From Romanomermis culicivorax (taxonomy: Eukaryota; Nematoda; Enoplea; Mermithida; Mermithidae), in the NCBI GenBank assembly GCA_963922205.1, contig CAWUHX010000320.1, positions 248,001 through 312,000 on the forward strand: a DNA stretch of 64,000 nucleotides. Direction: 5' to 3'. Shown here in pieces: positions 1 through 11,011 of this stretch (position 1 is its first letter; each line of letters begins with the position of its first letter). The notes under the pieces were generated by a model, which was not told the DNA's origin, searched no databases, and worked only from the letters and a program-made list of their open reading frames with translations. Position numbers and translations under genes: made by a program.

Positions 1-839
1 CTGCTGATTGGCAGGCGGCAATAACGGACGTTTCCTCAGCGAGGGGCAACGGGGTTCTACAATAGACGGCGACGGGGACGGGTTCCTACGGTCGGGTTAC
101 TGTAGGCGATGTGTGTATGTAGGCGGGGGCGAAAATATGTAAATTTATTCAACGTACGGCAAGGCGTAGTTGACAACAATAAAATATAACAAAATTGGTG
201 ATGGCGAATGCGACGTAAGGCTAAAACGACGAAAAACCAGTTAGGCCCAATAATGAGTGACAAATAGACAAAACATGCCCTTTTAAAGGGCTCCATAAAC
301 TACAGTATGCCTTGGGCGGAGTTAACACTCCCCCAAGCTAACTTCTGCAGCGAAAATCGTTGCAGAAGATGCCTATGATCACATAGACATTTTCCAGTTC
401 ACAACGTTAAGCATTGGGGCGAGTTTTCACTCTCCATGCTTAACATAGGAACGTCACTAGTGAGAATTTCCAACTAGTCGTTTCACGTTGCGAAACGTCG
501 CTAGTTTTTACTGATAAGAAGTGCACGTTGTGCTCTAATTGCAGTGATGAGCTCGGAGAGCTTATCTCTAACGGAAATTCTTGACTAGCGGGCACATACC
601 GTAGTCTACGTGTATAACAAAATAATAATTCGAAACGGAAATAAAATGTGCGCGAAAGCAACAGAAATAAACATAAAAAGTACACACATAAATTGCATGT
701 AAAAAGTATAAAAACGAAACGCAAAATTGATGTAAATTACTATAACACAAAACATAACGAAAAACATAATGGAAAATTGTGATGTGAATCACATGACGTT
801 TGATGAAATCCGTCGGCACGTGACACGTTTTAGATTTCT
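1..839. other. Unassigned left edge, no gene recognised
   Basis: I see no convincing gene here. The first 140 bases are richer in G and C than the rest of the window and read on the minus strand as a short Arg/Pro-rich frame without a recognisable domain. The part from 311 to 507 is a run of stem-loops, listed separately. It may be the edge of a mobile element that begins outside the window, but no terminal repeat could be matched. Confidence 0.4.
311..507. repeat. Cluster of five consecutive stem-loops
   Basis: Five unrelated hairpins follow one another. 311-337 pairs CTTGGG plus GGAGT with ACTCC plus CCAAG around a TAAC loop. 342-368 pairs CTTCTGCA plus CGA with TCG plus TGCAGAAG. 373-386 is CTATG-ATCA-CATAG. 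407-444 pairs GTTAAGCAT with ATGCTTAAC and adds an inner stem. 472-507 pairs AACTAG plus CGTTTC with GAAACG plus CTAGTT. The stems have different sequences, so this is not a simple repeat. It could be a structured RNA or a palindromic transposon end. Confidence 0.6.
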
Positions 840-1073
840 GGGACTGGTTTCATCAGAGACTTAAGTTCCAGCTGAGCTACAGTTTAAGCTGTAGCTTAAC
901 TCTTATAACATTTTTGTTAAGGTGCAGCTCAGCTGCAGCTTGACTTTCCCGATATGCTTTGTGTATAAGTTGAGCTACAGCTGAGCTGCACCCTGACGGC
1001 AATGGTATAACATATAGAGTTCAGCTCAGCTTAAGCTGCAGCTCAGCTGGAGCTCTTTGATGAAACCGGTCCC
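840..1073. mobile_element. MITE family A, copy 1
   Basis: A 234-bp non-coding element whose ends are inverted copies of each other: GGGACTGGTTTCATCA on the left, and on the right TGATGAAACCGGTCCC. The interior consists almost only of variants of AGCTGAGCTGCAGCTTAAGCT, so it folds on itself. Near-full copy 2 is at 46722-46923 and a fragment at 38252-38332. Confidence 0.75.
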
Positions 1074-1619
1074 TGGACTATACTTCAGTATGAAATACTT
1101 CTACATACTATTCTTGAGCTCCTGTTGTTCATGCTGTGCACTTTCATTCCTAGAAAGCTGAGCATAAGCTGAGGGCGCTTTTTTAGTTAGTTTTCCTTCG
1201 GTTTCCATTTCCTATAGTTTTCAATCATCGTTAGTTTTGATTTTATTCTTTCCGATAGGCGCAGGTTTGACTCTACGTCTTTGCTCGTGTTCTTTTCCAG
1301 ATTTTTTCCTTATTTTTTGCATTTTCATTATTCTATTCTGTTCTTTTGTCTCTTCTATGTGACGGCACGTTATTCTATTTTTGCATGCGAAAGTATCTTC
1401 GGATAGTGAAATGGGAAGCACCTGCCATATGCAAGCCAATAAATTTGTGCAAGCCTATGCAACTCAGAACAGTCCATCCAAGCTTCTCAATATGGCTACA
1501 GTAATACAATAAGTGGTTATTCAAATCACATCAGGCAAGCTGCCATTTTTGTTGACTATGCTACAGCAATGTAAGTTAGTGTTACAGTCGTTTTTCGCTG
1601 TCCAATTTCTACTGTAGTC

Positions 1620-2077
1620 CACAAAAATTTTCACCAAGTGGAAAACATTCAACTTTAGGAAAACGGTCAATTCCTCAATGACAATTAAAAGGCAGAAAAA
1701 TCACGATGCTTACATAGTTTTGATTAGAATAGATCTGTGTTTGACACTTGAGTGTTGTGCGCAATTCAGAAGTGCAGCCGTCGATTGCAGACCGAGTGTC
1801 GCTGATTGAATCTTAGGAATCGGTGAGAGTCGCCGATTGTCGGCAACTGAACTCCTAGGATTTTTTCACTTCTGAATTGGGCTTTCTGCAAATTGTCTAT
1901 TCATTCCTTAGAATTGTCGACTGTCGCCTATTATATCCAGGAAGCAGCGGCAGTCGCCGATTGTCAGCCACAAATTTTGACCATTTAATAAGGTTGTGGG
2001 AAAAAATTTCAGCTACTCAATTTACCGCTCATGGACCTAAAAATTTCGTCATTGATTACAGTAATAAGATATACTAG
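1620..2077 (+). repeat. Interspersed repeat R1, copy 1 (with insert)
   Basis: The flanks of this segment match 25082-25308 and 38009-38250: a stretch ending CATGACAAT-like, a GAGTGTT-like core, then 'taccgctcatgga' and 'cagtaataag' near the right end. Copy 1 is interrupted by about 200 bp (roughly 1770-1960) that repeat variants of 'tcgccgattgtc'. No coding potential is visible. Confidence 0.5.
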
Positions 2078-2943
2078 TTTTTCCCCATTGAACTTCCTTT
2101 CATGGAATCGCCCCATCGATCATTTTAAAATGAACGAAATATAATACAAAGGAAGAATCTAAAAATATTGGAGTCGAAAAATCTATCCAACAACTTAAAA
2201 ACTGATGTTATTGACGTTCAGAATGCAAAAGTGAATTACAACTGTAAAGAATCTCGAATCTTAACTTCAAATGTTATATTGTGCTTCAGGAGTTTGAAAA
2301 AAACATTTTCTCATCCGACGTAAATCTTAAAGTTTGGTTGTGGGTGCACTTTGACTTCTTGACAGTGGTTAATTAGGTACAAGTAAACAGAATTTCAGCA
2401 AAAAGTAACTTTCTGAATCTGCCTGATAGACAAAACTCACATACGAGTTATTGTGCCAACAGATATCGAATGCATATTCGTCGACCGCAAAAGTTTCCGC
2501 TCTATTAATGTGCAAGCCTTTTTTGTGAACATGAAAGTTCTTTTGCGAGTATCGTGGCCAAATTGGCTAGGGGTGCACACCATGCCACGATTTTTAAGGA
2601 TTCGGAGTAACGAAGTATGGAGAGTAAATCTGTTGTGGCTGTGTTCACTTTATAGCTCAGAAATGGTTCAGTTTGTATCCTTAATATCAATTTACTTACT
2701 CCAGTATTAAGGCATTGGCAGGTTTTGAAATCATGCTCTTTTCCTAGTTTAATCGTCAACGACACTCTTAATTAATATATGTTTTAATTATACTTGGCAA
2801 ATGGGTTCATCTGGTACCAGCATCACTGCAGCATGAAGGTGTGATGTTAAAACACGGCATCATGAAAACAGGTATTTCCTCACAACGAAAAGTATAGGAA
2901 ACCACAAACCAACTTGATGGATGAACTATACTCTGTTTTTTAT

Positions 2944-3180
2944 ACACTGCTCCTAAATAGAAAACTGACACAAATCAGTACTATCGTCAAAATCATTTAC
3001 ATAGAGCTTTTTCGGTAAAATCTTTTGCTCGAAAAATTGTTAAAGGTTAGGTCAGTATGCTTACTAGTTTCCAGTCCTACAGGATATATGGTTCATCAGC
3101 AAATCGTGAAAATATAGAATACTACTTGCTTTAAACTTTCTTATTCAGAAGAATTTCAAGAAAAACAGACTATAATGCCA
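2944..3180 (+). repeat. Interspersed repeat R2, copy 1
   Basis: This segment matches 56470-56725 over about 240 bp. Shared blocks include 'aatcagtactatcgtca', 'ttaggtcagtatgc', 'agcaaatcgtgaaaat' (with one change) and 'ggactataatgc'. A weaker related segment is at about 52620-52700. Non-coding; class unknown. Confidence 0.6.
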
Positions 3181-3416
3181 TTGACGACTAGACTCATGGG
3201 CCCATATTCACAATCATGTGTTAGCGGCATGTTAGGCTGACACAGTGTTAAATTTTGGTTAGCATGGTGGTAACACGGTGCTTAGTTTTATTCCTGTATT
3301 CACAATTGCTTGTTAGTGTCAAAAAATGGAAAAGTTAACACCGCGTTCTAAACCTGCCCCCTACCAGTTTTAGCAGTGTGTTAGCAGTAGTCTGTTTGTT
3401 AATTTTTTCAACTGTC

Positions 3417-3571
3417 ATGAATATTATTGACCTATTGGATCATATTGATGAAAATGAAGAAATAGTACATCATATTCATCACCTTTGGGATAGGGCCAAT
3501 CCATTTGAAGGCTACGATGACGTTACCTTTAAATAAAGATACAAATTGTCCAAAAATGGTGCCAGAGACTT
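3417..3571 (+). pseudogene. Harbinger transposase N-terminal fragment
   Basis: An ATG at 3417 opens 39 codons ending in a TAA at 3534-3536. The frame then resumes for about 11 codons until it meets the LTR at 3572. The peptide has the motif [14 protein letters not shown], then RYKLSK in the same frame after the stop. This matches the N-terminal NPFE-Y-D-F-RFRLSK signature of PIF/Harbinger (HARBI1-like) transposases. The nuclease domain with its DDE residues is absent, removed or displaced by the retroelement insertion. It cannot make an active transposase. Confidence 0.7.
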
Positions 3572-4187
3572 TGTTGGGCACCTTGTTCATGGCGAGCGGC
3601 ATCAGGAAATCGCCATGCAAATCAACGAAATGGACGACCAGTGGCCCAAACATTTGCATAGAAATGGAGCACCAAAGAAAGACGAAAAAGTGATAGTGAA
3701 ATCATTCTTTCACATATTACGATTTTTATTATATTCTGATATATTTTGCTGGCATCCATTAAAATATTCCCAGCACATTTGTTATTATTTGCATAAAAGT
3801 AATAGTGGTCATTCCACGTTCTTTTTACTATTCCTCGGACATATTGCTACATCTATTTGTTTATTGTTTAGATCTGACCAATCGACAAAAGTGAAGGGCC
3901 AAAGGCCCAGGCGCCAGCTTGCTGCCTGCAAGCTCTGGAAGACCCGTTAGGGGATCCAGAAAGGTAAGTCTATCCCTGAGGGGATTCCTTGTCTCATCTA
4001 GAAGACTGTGAAGCTCTCTGGTGAGGCCCCACATTTAAAGTAAGTTAATCTTTGTTGTTGTAGGTCTGGGGAACTGGACTGTTGCACAATCTCTGAGGCT
4101 TTGCCAAGGAATTAGCTCTAACAGGTCAGTTCAGACCAGAAGCCCCCCATCTTATCTTAAACTTCCTAAGAAAAGACCTGCACAACA
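3572..4187 (+). repeat. LTR1 of Ty3/gypsy-type element (616 bp)
   Basis: It starts TGTTGGGCACC and ends CCTGCACAACA, so it has the canonical TG...CA ends, and it aligns end to end with 17519-18134 and 22334-22953. Its left neighbour is the Harbinger transposase fragment, which fixes the left boundary. The five bases before it (GACTT) and after LTR3 (GATTA) are similar but not identical, so the target duplication is uncertain. No standard tRNA primer-binding site was recognised directly after it. Confidence 0.92.
3964..4063 (+). other. Possible intron inside the LTR/leader
   Basis: In LTR1 a GTAAGT donor follows AAAG and a TTGTTGTTGTAG acceptor lies 100 nt further on. The donor-like GTAAGT and the acceptor are kept in LTR2 and LTR3 at equivalent sites, while the surrounding sequence has diverged. 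This suggests the element's leader could be spliced. No transcript evidence is available. Confidence 0.4.
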
Positions 4188-4300
4188 AGCAGTAGCTTCT
4201 AACGAGTGGTGGCTTTTAACTCCTCACCACGGAACTTTGTAGTCAGACTAGGAGAAAGGAAAATCCTCCAGGTTTCTACAGAGAGTTAGCAGGATTTAAA

Positions 4301-6366
4301 ATGCCTAATGAAAGATTACGGAGAGGTAATACTTTGAATAGATCACCACCCAGAGTGGCGAGTGCTGGGAATCTTGTAAATTTAGGAGACGGAGAGCAGC
4401 AACAGCATGCTGCCCTGGACCCAGTGATCCCAGATCAAACTCCCACGAGTGTTCAACCATTGCAAGAGAATGCAATGCATTTTACGCCCCAAGATGGGGG
4501 TGTACCGATTGATCGCCCACCAGCGATTGCCATGGATCAGCAAGAGGCAGGCCCAGCAAATCCGAACCCAGACCCCGAGGGACAGCCACTGGGAAACATG
4601 AAAAGGTCACCACCAAATGTCGAATTAGCAGGACCAAAAGGGACATTATTACGCCCAAATTTCGACCGAATTTGGATGAAAGGGATCCTGAAATCGATCG
4701 ATGATTAGAGAGGATCACGCAGGAGCAAGAGCGATTCCGCCCGCAGGAAAGAGCTCCTGAAATGTCGACTCAAGAGTTGGCGATGCAACTAGGCGAACTG
4801 AAAGGGACCGTTGAAGCTTTGTTCGACATAATTGCGAATGCGGCCAACAAGGACAATAAAAGGGAAGCCGACAGTCGCTGATAGGAGCCGGATAGACAGG
4901 TTAGACCATGTGATACGGGTGCAGAAAGAGACAACTGTCTCTCTGCTGAAACATATGCAAGTGCAGGGCCTAGTAATAGGCCTGAAATTGATGAAGGGCA
5001 GAGACTCAATTGTGAGCCCAAAATTTGGAGAGGTCCAGCTAGAGATCTTCGATTCGAGGAAGCTGAGCAATCGGCAGACCTCAGGAATTCAAATCAGATA
5101 CCTTCGCAGCATTCAACTTTAACAAGAGTGGTCTATGATGGTAGAGGAAATATAGTTGATCCAAATACCCTTAGACAAGATCAACTAGCATGTTTCCCAT
5201 GTAGGGATAATGGATTTGACAGAGACAACATATCATCAAATCAAGGAGGTGTACCACCTCAACGAGATCCAAATCGAGTTATACTGCAATCTCTCAACTC
5301 TGATCTTGATCCAGTGTTAACAGCAGCATATGATCACAGAGAAATGCCAACAAATAATTTGGCACAAAAGATTGTTGTTAGGAATATCCTTAAAGGTTTG
5401 TTACCCAAACTTTTAGATGAGGGTATGGTAAATCAGCAGGTGCTTAGCTTTTTAACAGCACTTGAAGGGAAATTCCTTAGGGATACACCATCGAATCAGC
5501 CAAATATGAAGCACTGCTGAGGCTTTCTAAAGGTAGACCAAAGGCTGTTGCAGGAGACAACATGATCTATAGGGAGGTCAAGAGAGCCATTATAAATGTC
5601 TTTGCACCTGAGTGTAACCTGGAAATGTTAACCAGGGAGTTGTTTGAGTTCGAACAAAGACCTAATGAGCAGGCCGTGGAATTTTTAAAAAGGGTCAGTA
5701 TACTAGTGGAACTAGTCAAAGGTGATTTAGACTATCAGTCAAAACAGAGGCTGATTATTGACACCTTTGTATACAAGAGTGATCCCACGTTTCAGTCTGA
5801 ACTGAAAAATACCAAGCATACCTTTAGAACAAGGTATGATCTAGCAGTTGAAGTTCATGACATTGAAGGAAGATATAGAAACGCCTTTCAAAGATATGGG
5901 CCAAAGGGTACACAGCAAGATCCTACTGTCATTAATGAAGTAGGTATGAAAAGTGGGCAGGATCCTGAAATTGCAGTAGTTGCTAGAAATCAGTCAGATG
6001 GATATAAACAGGGCCAGAGACAAAGGTTTCAGCAACCATATCAAACTGTAGGTAATCAGGTAAAAGCCCAAACCCAGAGGTCAAGAAATGATTCTCCTGA
6101 AATGGAGGAGATTCCAGTTTGGGAAGCCTCTAGGGCTCAGACTGAAAAAGGTAAGAAACAATATCTTCTATTAAAAATTTCTAGAGATGGTACAACTGGT
6201 CCAAAGGTTCGATCAGCTTCAGCAAAAAGTTGATAACAGGCAAATGGAAAATCGGTTTTATGTGACCATACCCGGTACCAGCCAGGGAGGTCAAATTTCC
6301 TGAGATCCAACAAAATCATGGTGTGAGTTCCACAAGAACATAACACATAATACTGCAGATTCAGGT
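4301..6366 (+). pseudogene. gag: gag-like region of LTR element (broken)
   Basis: Open pieces lie at 4301-4708, 5128-5520 and 5562-6233 in shifting frames. The third piece has a capsid-like helical region (MLTRELFEFEQRPNEQAVEF around 5616) as in Ty3/gypsy gag. Near 6320 an Arg/Lys-poor CEFHK...H motif resembles a partial zinc knuckle. At least three frame changes and in-frame stops (for example TAG at 4706 and TGA near 6299) mean it cannot give one product. It would form the particle shell in an intact element. It lies 113 bp behind LTR1, as expected. Confidence 0.75.
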
Positions 6367-6368
6367 CG

Positions 6369-7543
6369 TTGAGAGTGTTGTCCGAGCGCAGGAGCAGAGG
6401 CAGAGCCAGCTTCCCTAGCTTCAACGGGGAAGGCTTCAACACTTTTGCTAGAGGTAACTATAGAGGTAGAGGAGGTTACCCAAATGCCAACTTTAATAGT
6501 AGAGGTAGAAGTGCGTATAATGTAGGCTATTCAGGTTATCAGGATAGCCAGGAGAGTTATTTACAGAATTCCGATTATAACGAGTTTCTGGAATTCAAAA
6601 AGCAAAAGAAGCTGCAAAAGCAGTTCCAACAGATGCAGCAATACCAACAGCAAGCTGCATTACAGCATCCTCAGCCGCCCCAGGCTATTGCGGGTCCGAC
6701 TCAGACTCGTCAGCAGGGTCAATTCACAAATCAGCCACCCCAGAAGGATTATTGGAGTGTGATGGTTGCAAGGCAATCACAAATGAGTCCTTTAGGTGAA
6801 GTAAATCAGAGAGTGAGTTGCCCAAATATTGTATTAGGTAGTATTGTGCAAATGAATGCAATTGCACCACAAATGCTAGTACCATCGGTACAAGTAGTAA
6901 AAAAGGGCACACCAGCTAGTCCTCAGGAACAACATTTGCTGGATATGTACCCCAAAACAGCCCCATTCCATATTGAGGTTGTGATAGGAGGTCGTAAGAC
7001 ACTGGCTTTAATTGACACAGGAGCTCAGTGTACTGTCATGGTGGCTAAGTTTCTGAAAGAATTTTTGGGCCCAGATCATACTGAATATCAGTCCAAGCCC
7101 ATAGGTATATCCAATTTAGGGTGGATACATTGTGTGGACAGTTCCCTGTTAAAGCAATTGTTATACCTGAAGCAGGTGGAAATGTAATTGTGGGAACAGA
7201 TTTTTTGGCTCATCCTCAGGTAGGAGCCATAAGAGATTTCAGGAATAGGACAATGATGCTCAACAACCATCAGCAGAGGATATACATGACGCCGGATCAG
7301 CCCGAAAGGAATTGTGGAGAGGTCATGACCACTAGCACTACGGAATCCATGACGAGCGCCGCTGACCAGTGTCAGCCAAAGATTTGTCTGCTAAAGGTTT
7401 CGGTGCCAGTGGTGAGTGTGAATCCAATCTACTTACCTAGTGGTATGGATATAATTTTGAAAGCAAAGCTTTGCGACAAGGTAGGCCAAAATCACCTGAA
7501 TGGAATCATAATAGAATCTGAAGTGAGAAAAGGTTCCACATAG
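6369..7543 (+). pseudogene. Nucleocapsid-like and aspartic protease region (broken)
   Basis: Two overlapping frames, 6369-7187 and 7121-7543. The first begins with an RG-rich stretch (YRGRGGYPNANFNSRGR), then a Gln-rich linker, then the retroviral-type aspartic protease active site LALIDTGAQCTVM at about 7005-7045. The second frame carries the C-terminal half of the protease with VIVGTDFLAHPQVG (IIG-like motif). The switch of frame in mid-protease near 7120 is a disabling frameshift. Confidence 0.75.
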
Positions 7544-7554
7544 ATAATACCATA

Positions 7555-9105
7555 GTGCTGCAAACCTCTGCAGTCCAAGCTAGACCTGATTTCACTCAAT
7601 TGGATGAGAAACAGTTCAAGGAAGCTTTGTACAGTATGCTGGCTAAATCCAACACACCATCTGAACAACTGGAACAAGCTTTACGATGTCTCGCAAAAAA
7701 AAGAGACGAGCTCAGCTTGCCCAATGATCCTCCAACTACTACACCCTACTTAACCTGTAAAATAAATACAGGCAATGCACCACCTGTGGCAAAAAGATAC
7801 CACTGGACTGCTATTAACTTATGGCAACATGTTCGTCAGTATGTCCAAGATATGCTCAAAAAGGGTGTAATAGAGCCGTCAAAGTTGCCTCGGGCAGCTC
7901 CGTTATTTCTATTAGGTAAAAAGGATTTTACCAAGCGACTTGTACTGGACTTTAGGGGTATAAATGACGTTACCAAGGATGATAAAAATCCCATTCCAAG
8001 AGTGGACAATTATCTAGACTGTTTTGGTAAAGCAAAGTTTTATACAACCCTAGATCTCAAATCAGGATATTGACAAGTGCCATTGGATGAAGAAAGCAAG
8101 GACAAAACTGCTTTCATATGCCAAGAAGGGCTGTATCAATTTAAAGTTATGCCTTTCTGGTTAAAAAATGTGCCAGCAGAGTTCCAGCGCATGATGGAAA
8201 GAGTTTTGCATCCATATGTATGGAAGATCTGTCTAGTATATATAGACAATAATATAGTGTTCTCAAAAACGTTTGAGGAACATTTGGTAAATTTAGAGCT
8301 AGTCCTGCAAGCTTTAAGGAAGGCTCACTTGACCTTGAAGCCAGAGAAGTGTGCATTTCTCACAGAAAGAGTCCATTTTTTAGGACATATCTTAAATTTG
8401 GATGGAGTTTCCCCAGATCCGAAAAAGGTCAACGCTATTAATGATTTCCCATTCCCAGAGTCTAAACAAAAGTTACAGAGGTTTCTAGGAATGCTCCAAT
8501 GGCGTAAAATGTTCATACCAGGGTTAGCTGAACATGCTAAACCATTGTACAAGTTAACAGGAAAGAACTGTGTTTGCGAAATTACGGAGGTTCATCATCA
8601 GGCTTTTTGGAGCCTGAAAGAAGCACTATTGTCAGTGCCTTTTCTGAGGTATCTGGTGTTGGACGGGTCTGTGGACTTTGTCCTTCAGACAGATGCCAGC
8701 TGAATGGCACTAGGAGCTGTTCTCTACCAGGAGACCAACTCCGACCGCTGGGTAATTGCTTACAACAGCAGAATTTTAAAAGCGGATGAGAAGAAGTGGT
8801 CAGCCATGGAAAGGGAGTAGTTGGCAATAGTGTATGGTTTAAGGTTATACAAGCACTACCTAGTAGGTCATAGAGTGATCATAAGAACTGATCACAAGCC
8901 TTTACTTTCTATGAAGGTCAATGCCATGACCAATGGTAAGTTGAAGAGATGGTACTCATTCATCTCTCAGTTCAACCATAAACTAGAGTACTTGCCTGGA
9001 AAACAGAACGACATGGCAGACTTTTTGTCTAGGATGGAAGAACCAGACAATCAAGCGGAAAAGATACCCCTAAAATGGGAACATATGTTCTCAGAGGATA
9101 AATGA
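7555..9105 (+). pseudogene. pol: Reverse transcriptase and RNase H of Ty3/gypsy element (broken)
   Basis: RT motifs are in the family order: LVLDFRGIN, PIPRVDNYLD, FYTTLDLKSGY, then LVYIDNNIVFS, then FLGHILNLDGV. RNase H follows with LQTDAS, MERE, IRTDHKPLL and LPGKQNDMADFLSRM. This order is diagnostic of Ty3/gypsy. The catalytic YxDD box reads YIDN, so one metal-binding Asp is lost. Stops interrupt at 8071 (TGA after SGY), 8701 (TGA after DAS) and 8818 (TAG in the MERE region). The product would copy element RNA into DNA, but this copy is dead. Confidence 0.9.
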
Positions 9106-9494
9106 GAGTCGAATCTGAAAGATCTAGAGGCACAGCTAATTAATAAAAGGCATCTCAATTTGGTGAAGAGATTCAGAATTCTGACAGATCAGAATCCTGA
9201 AGATGGTACTCCATTATATTTGGAGCCAAAAGGTAAGGAAAATCAGAGGACTGATACAAGTCCGAGATTTACACAAGTATATCCAAAAGATTCTGAGGGT
9301 GATCCAGAATCAATTTCACCTGCAAACTTGGTAAATGCCATAACTATGAGGAGCAAAATGCGGAAAAAGGTAATCAAGCTCAGGTCCAGCCTGGTGGCAA
9401 TAAGGGCCAAGAAGTAGCAAATAGGGGAAACCAGGAAAAAGGTAAGGAAAAAAGAGTTACCTGGTTATACCAGGAAAAAGAACCGGAATTTACT

Positions 9495-11011
9495 TTGGCA
9501 GACCCCAAGGAAACTGAGTTGCCAAAAGGGCTTATTAGAGATGATCTCATTGCCTTCTTGCAGAGAAAAGATGAGGTATTACGACCATACTTTGATAGAC
9601 TGGGTCCAAATGGGACAACCAAGTATCACAGTGGATTTTACATCCAGAATGAAGTGTTATACCGCGAAGCTGGACAGGGATCTGATGATCAAGTGGTCCT
9701 CCCATCCTGCCTTAGGGACAATACTTTGCACCAGTACCATGGTGCCGTAATGATGACTCATCAGGGGTTCAAAAGGACCCTTGCTATGATTAAGAAACGG
9801 TTCTGGTTGCCTGGAATTGAGAAGGATGTCAGGCACTGGATAAAGTTTTGTCCAGTATGTCAAATGGCTAATCAGGGAAATGCTGAAATTTCACTACTGA
9901 TGCCTATTATTCCAGAAGGTCCCTTTGACATTGTATCAGTGGATATTGTGGGTATTTCTCCACTTAGTGAGAAGAGACCATGTTTCATGGTTTTTCAGGA
10001 CTATTTTACAGAGTGGGTTGAAGCTGAACTGATCCCAGATTTGTCATCTAGCACCATTGTAGATACTTTTCTACAAGCAATTGTATTTAGACACGGGACT
10101 CCACCGAGATTACTCAGTGACTGAGAAGATTGTTTTACCTCAGATCTGATGAAAGAAATCTGCAAGTTATTGGAGTGTCAAAAAATTTATTTGACAGCTT
10201 ACCACTCTCAAGGAAATGGAATGGTGGAGAGAATTAATCAAACACTCATTAAGCAGCTCAGAAAAATGGCCATTGAGGAAAAAGATAATTGGCCAAGATA
10301 TTTGAGAGCCATGGTGTTTGCCTATAATGCCACATCACATGCAGCAACAGGGCAATTCCCATCTTCATTGCTTAGTGGTCATGAGGTAACCTTCGGGTTA
10401 AACTTGTCGAAAGCATGCAACATTGTAATGCCCAACCGCAATGCAGACGCATACAAATTTGTGTTGATGAATAAACAACCTTCGGGTTAAACTTATCGAA
10501 AGCATATGATATTGTAATGCCGGACAGTAATGCAGAGGCATACAAATTTGTGTTGACCAATCATTTAGTCAACCTTTACGAGGATATTGCCAAAAATATC
10601 CAGAGTGCTGCTGAAAAATCGAAGAAATACTTCGATAAGAAATCAAAACAAAATGGGTTCAAGAAGAATGATTGGGTTCTGCTCAAAGTAGACAAGCAGA
10701 AAAAATTAGGACTACCATGGTCCGGTCCGTTCATAGTTATGGACATTTCGCGAGAAGCGGAGAACCTTGTGACCATTGTACATTGGGACAACCCGCTAAA
10801 TCGCCAAACTGTTTCAATCAGCAGGTTGAAACATTTTCGTTACGAGACTACTAGGGTCTTGCCACGAATAGCGCGAGTTAATCAGGATGCGCCACGTGAC
10901 CAAAATACGTCAATTTCCAATATGGCACAAACAGTTACGACTGGAGCGCCAAACCAAATGAAATCATTTGGAAATTCGCTCAAGGGGAATCTATGCGCGA
11001 TCTCGCCCTGA
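9495..11011 (+). pseudogene. Integrase of Ty3/gypsy element (broken)
   Basis: The zinc-binding HHCC module is visible as HQYHGAVMMTHQGF...FCPVCQMAN (about 9730-9870). The DDE core follows: D in VSVDIVGI, D in LLSD just before a TGA at 10122, and E in GNGMVERINQTL. A chromo/GPF-type end is seen as LGLPWSGPFIVMDI. The frame is broken by the TGA at 10122 and by an 89-bp tandem duplication (10388-10565). An intact version would insert the cDNA into the genome. The order PR-RT-RH-INT places it in Ty3/gypsy rather than copia. Confidence 0.88.
10388..10565 (+). repeat. 89-bp tandem duplication within integrase
   Basis: Two adjacent units, 10388-10476 and 10477-10565, both start AACCTTCGGGTTAAACTT and contain 'gcatacaaatttgtgttga'. 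The unit length is not a multiple of three, so the duplication shifts the integrase frame. The copies differ at several bases, so the event is not very recent. Confidence 0.85.

Larger units (their letters stand above)
1074..3198. other. Intergenic stretch made largely of old repeats
   Basis: No supportable gene. About 1620-2077 and 2944-3180 belong to interspersed repeat families seen elsewhere in the window and are listed separately. The remaining open frames are short, lack homology I can recognise and sit in AT-rich sequence. Confidence 0.5.

Noticed and set aside
3546-3950. 134-codon plus-strand open frame
   Set aside because: It starts in the Harbinger transposase fragment and runs into LTR1, so it is a chimera of two elements and not a gene.
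4188-4260. Primer-binding site after LTR1
   Set aside because: No 12-18-base match to a tRNA 3' end that I can recognise lies directly after the LTR; a tRNA set of the species would be needed.
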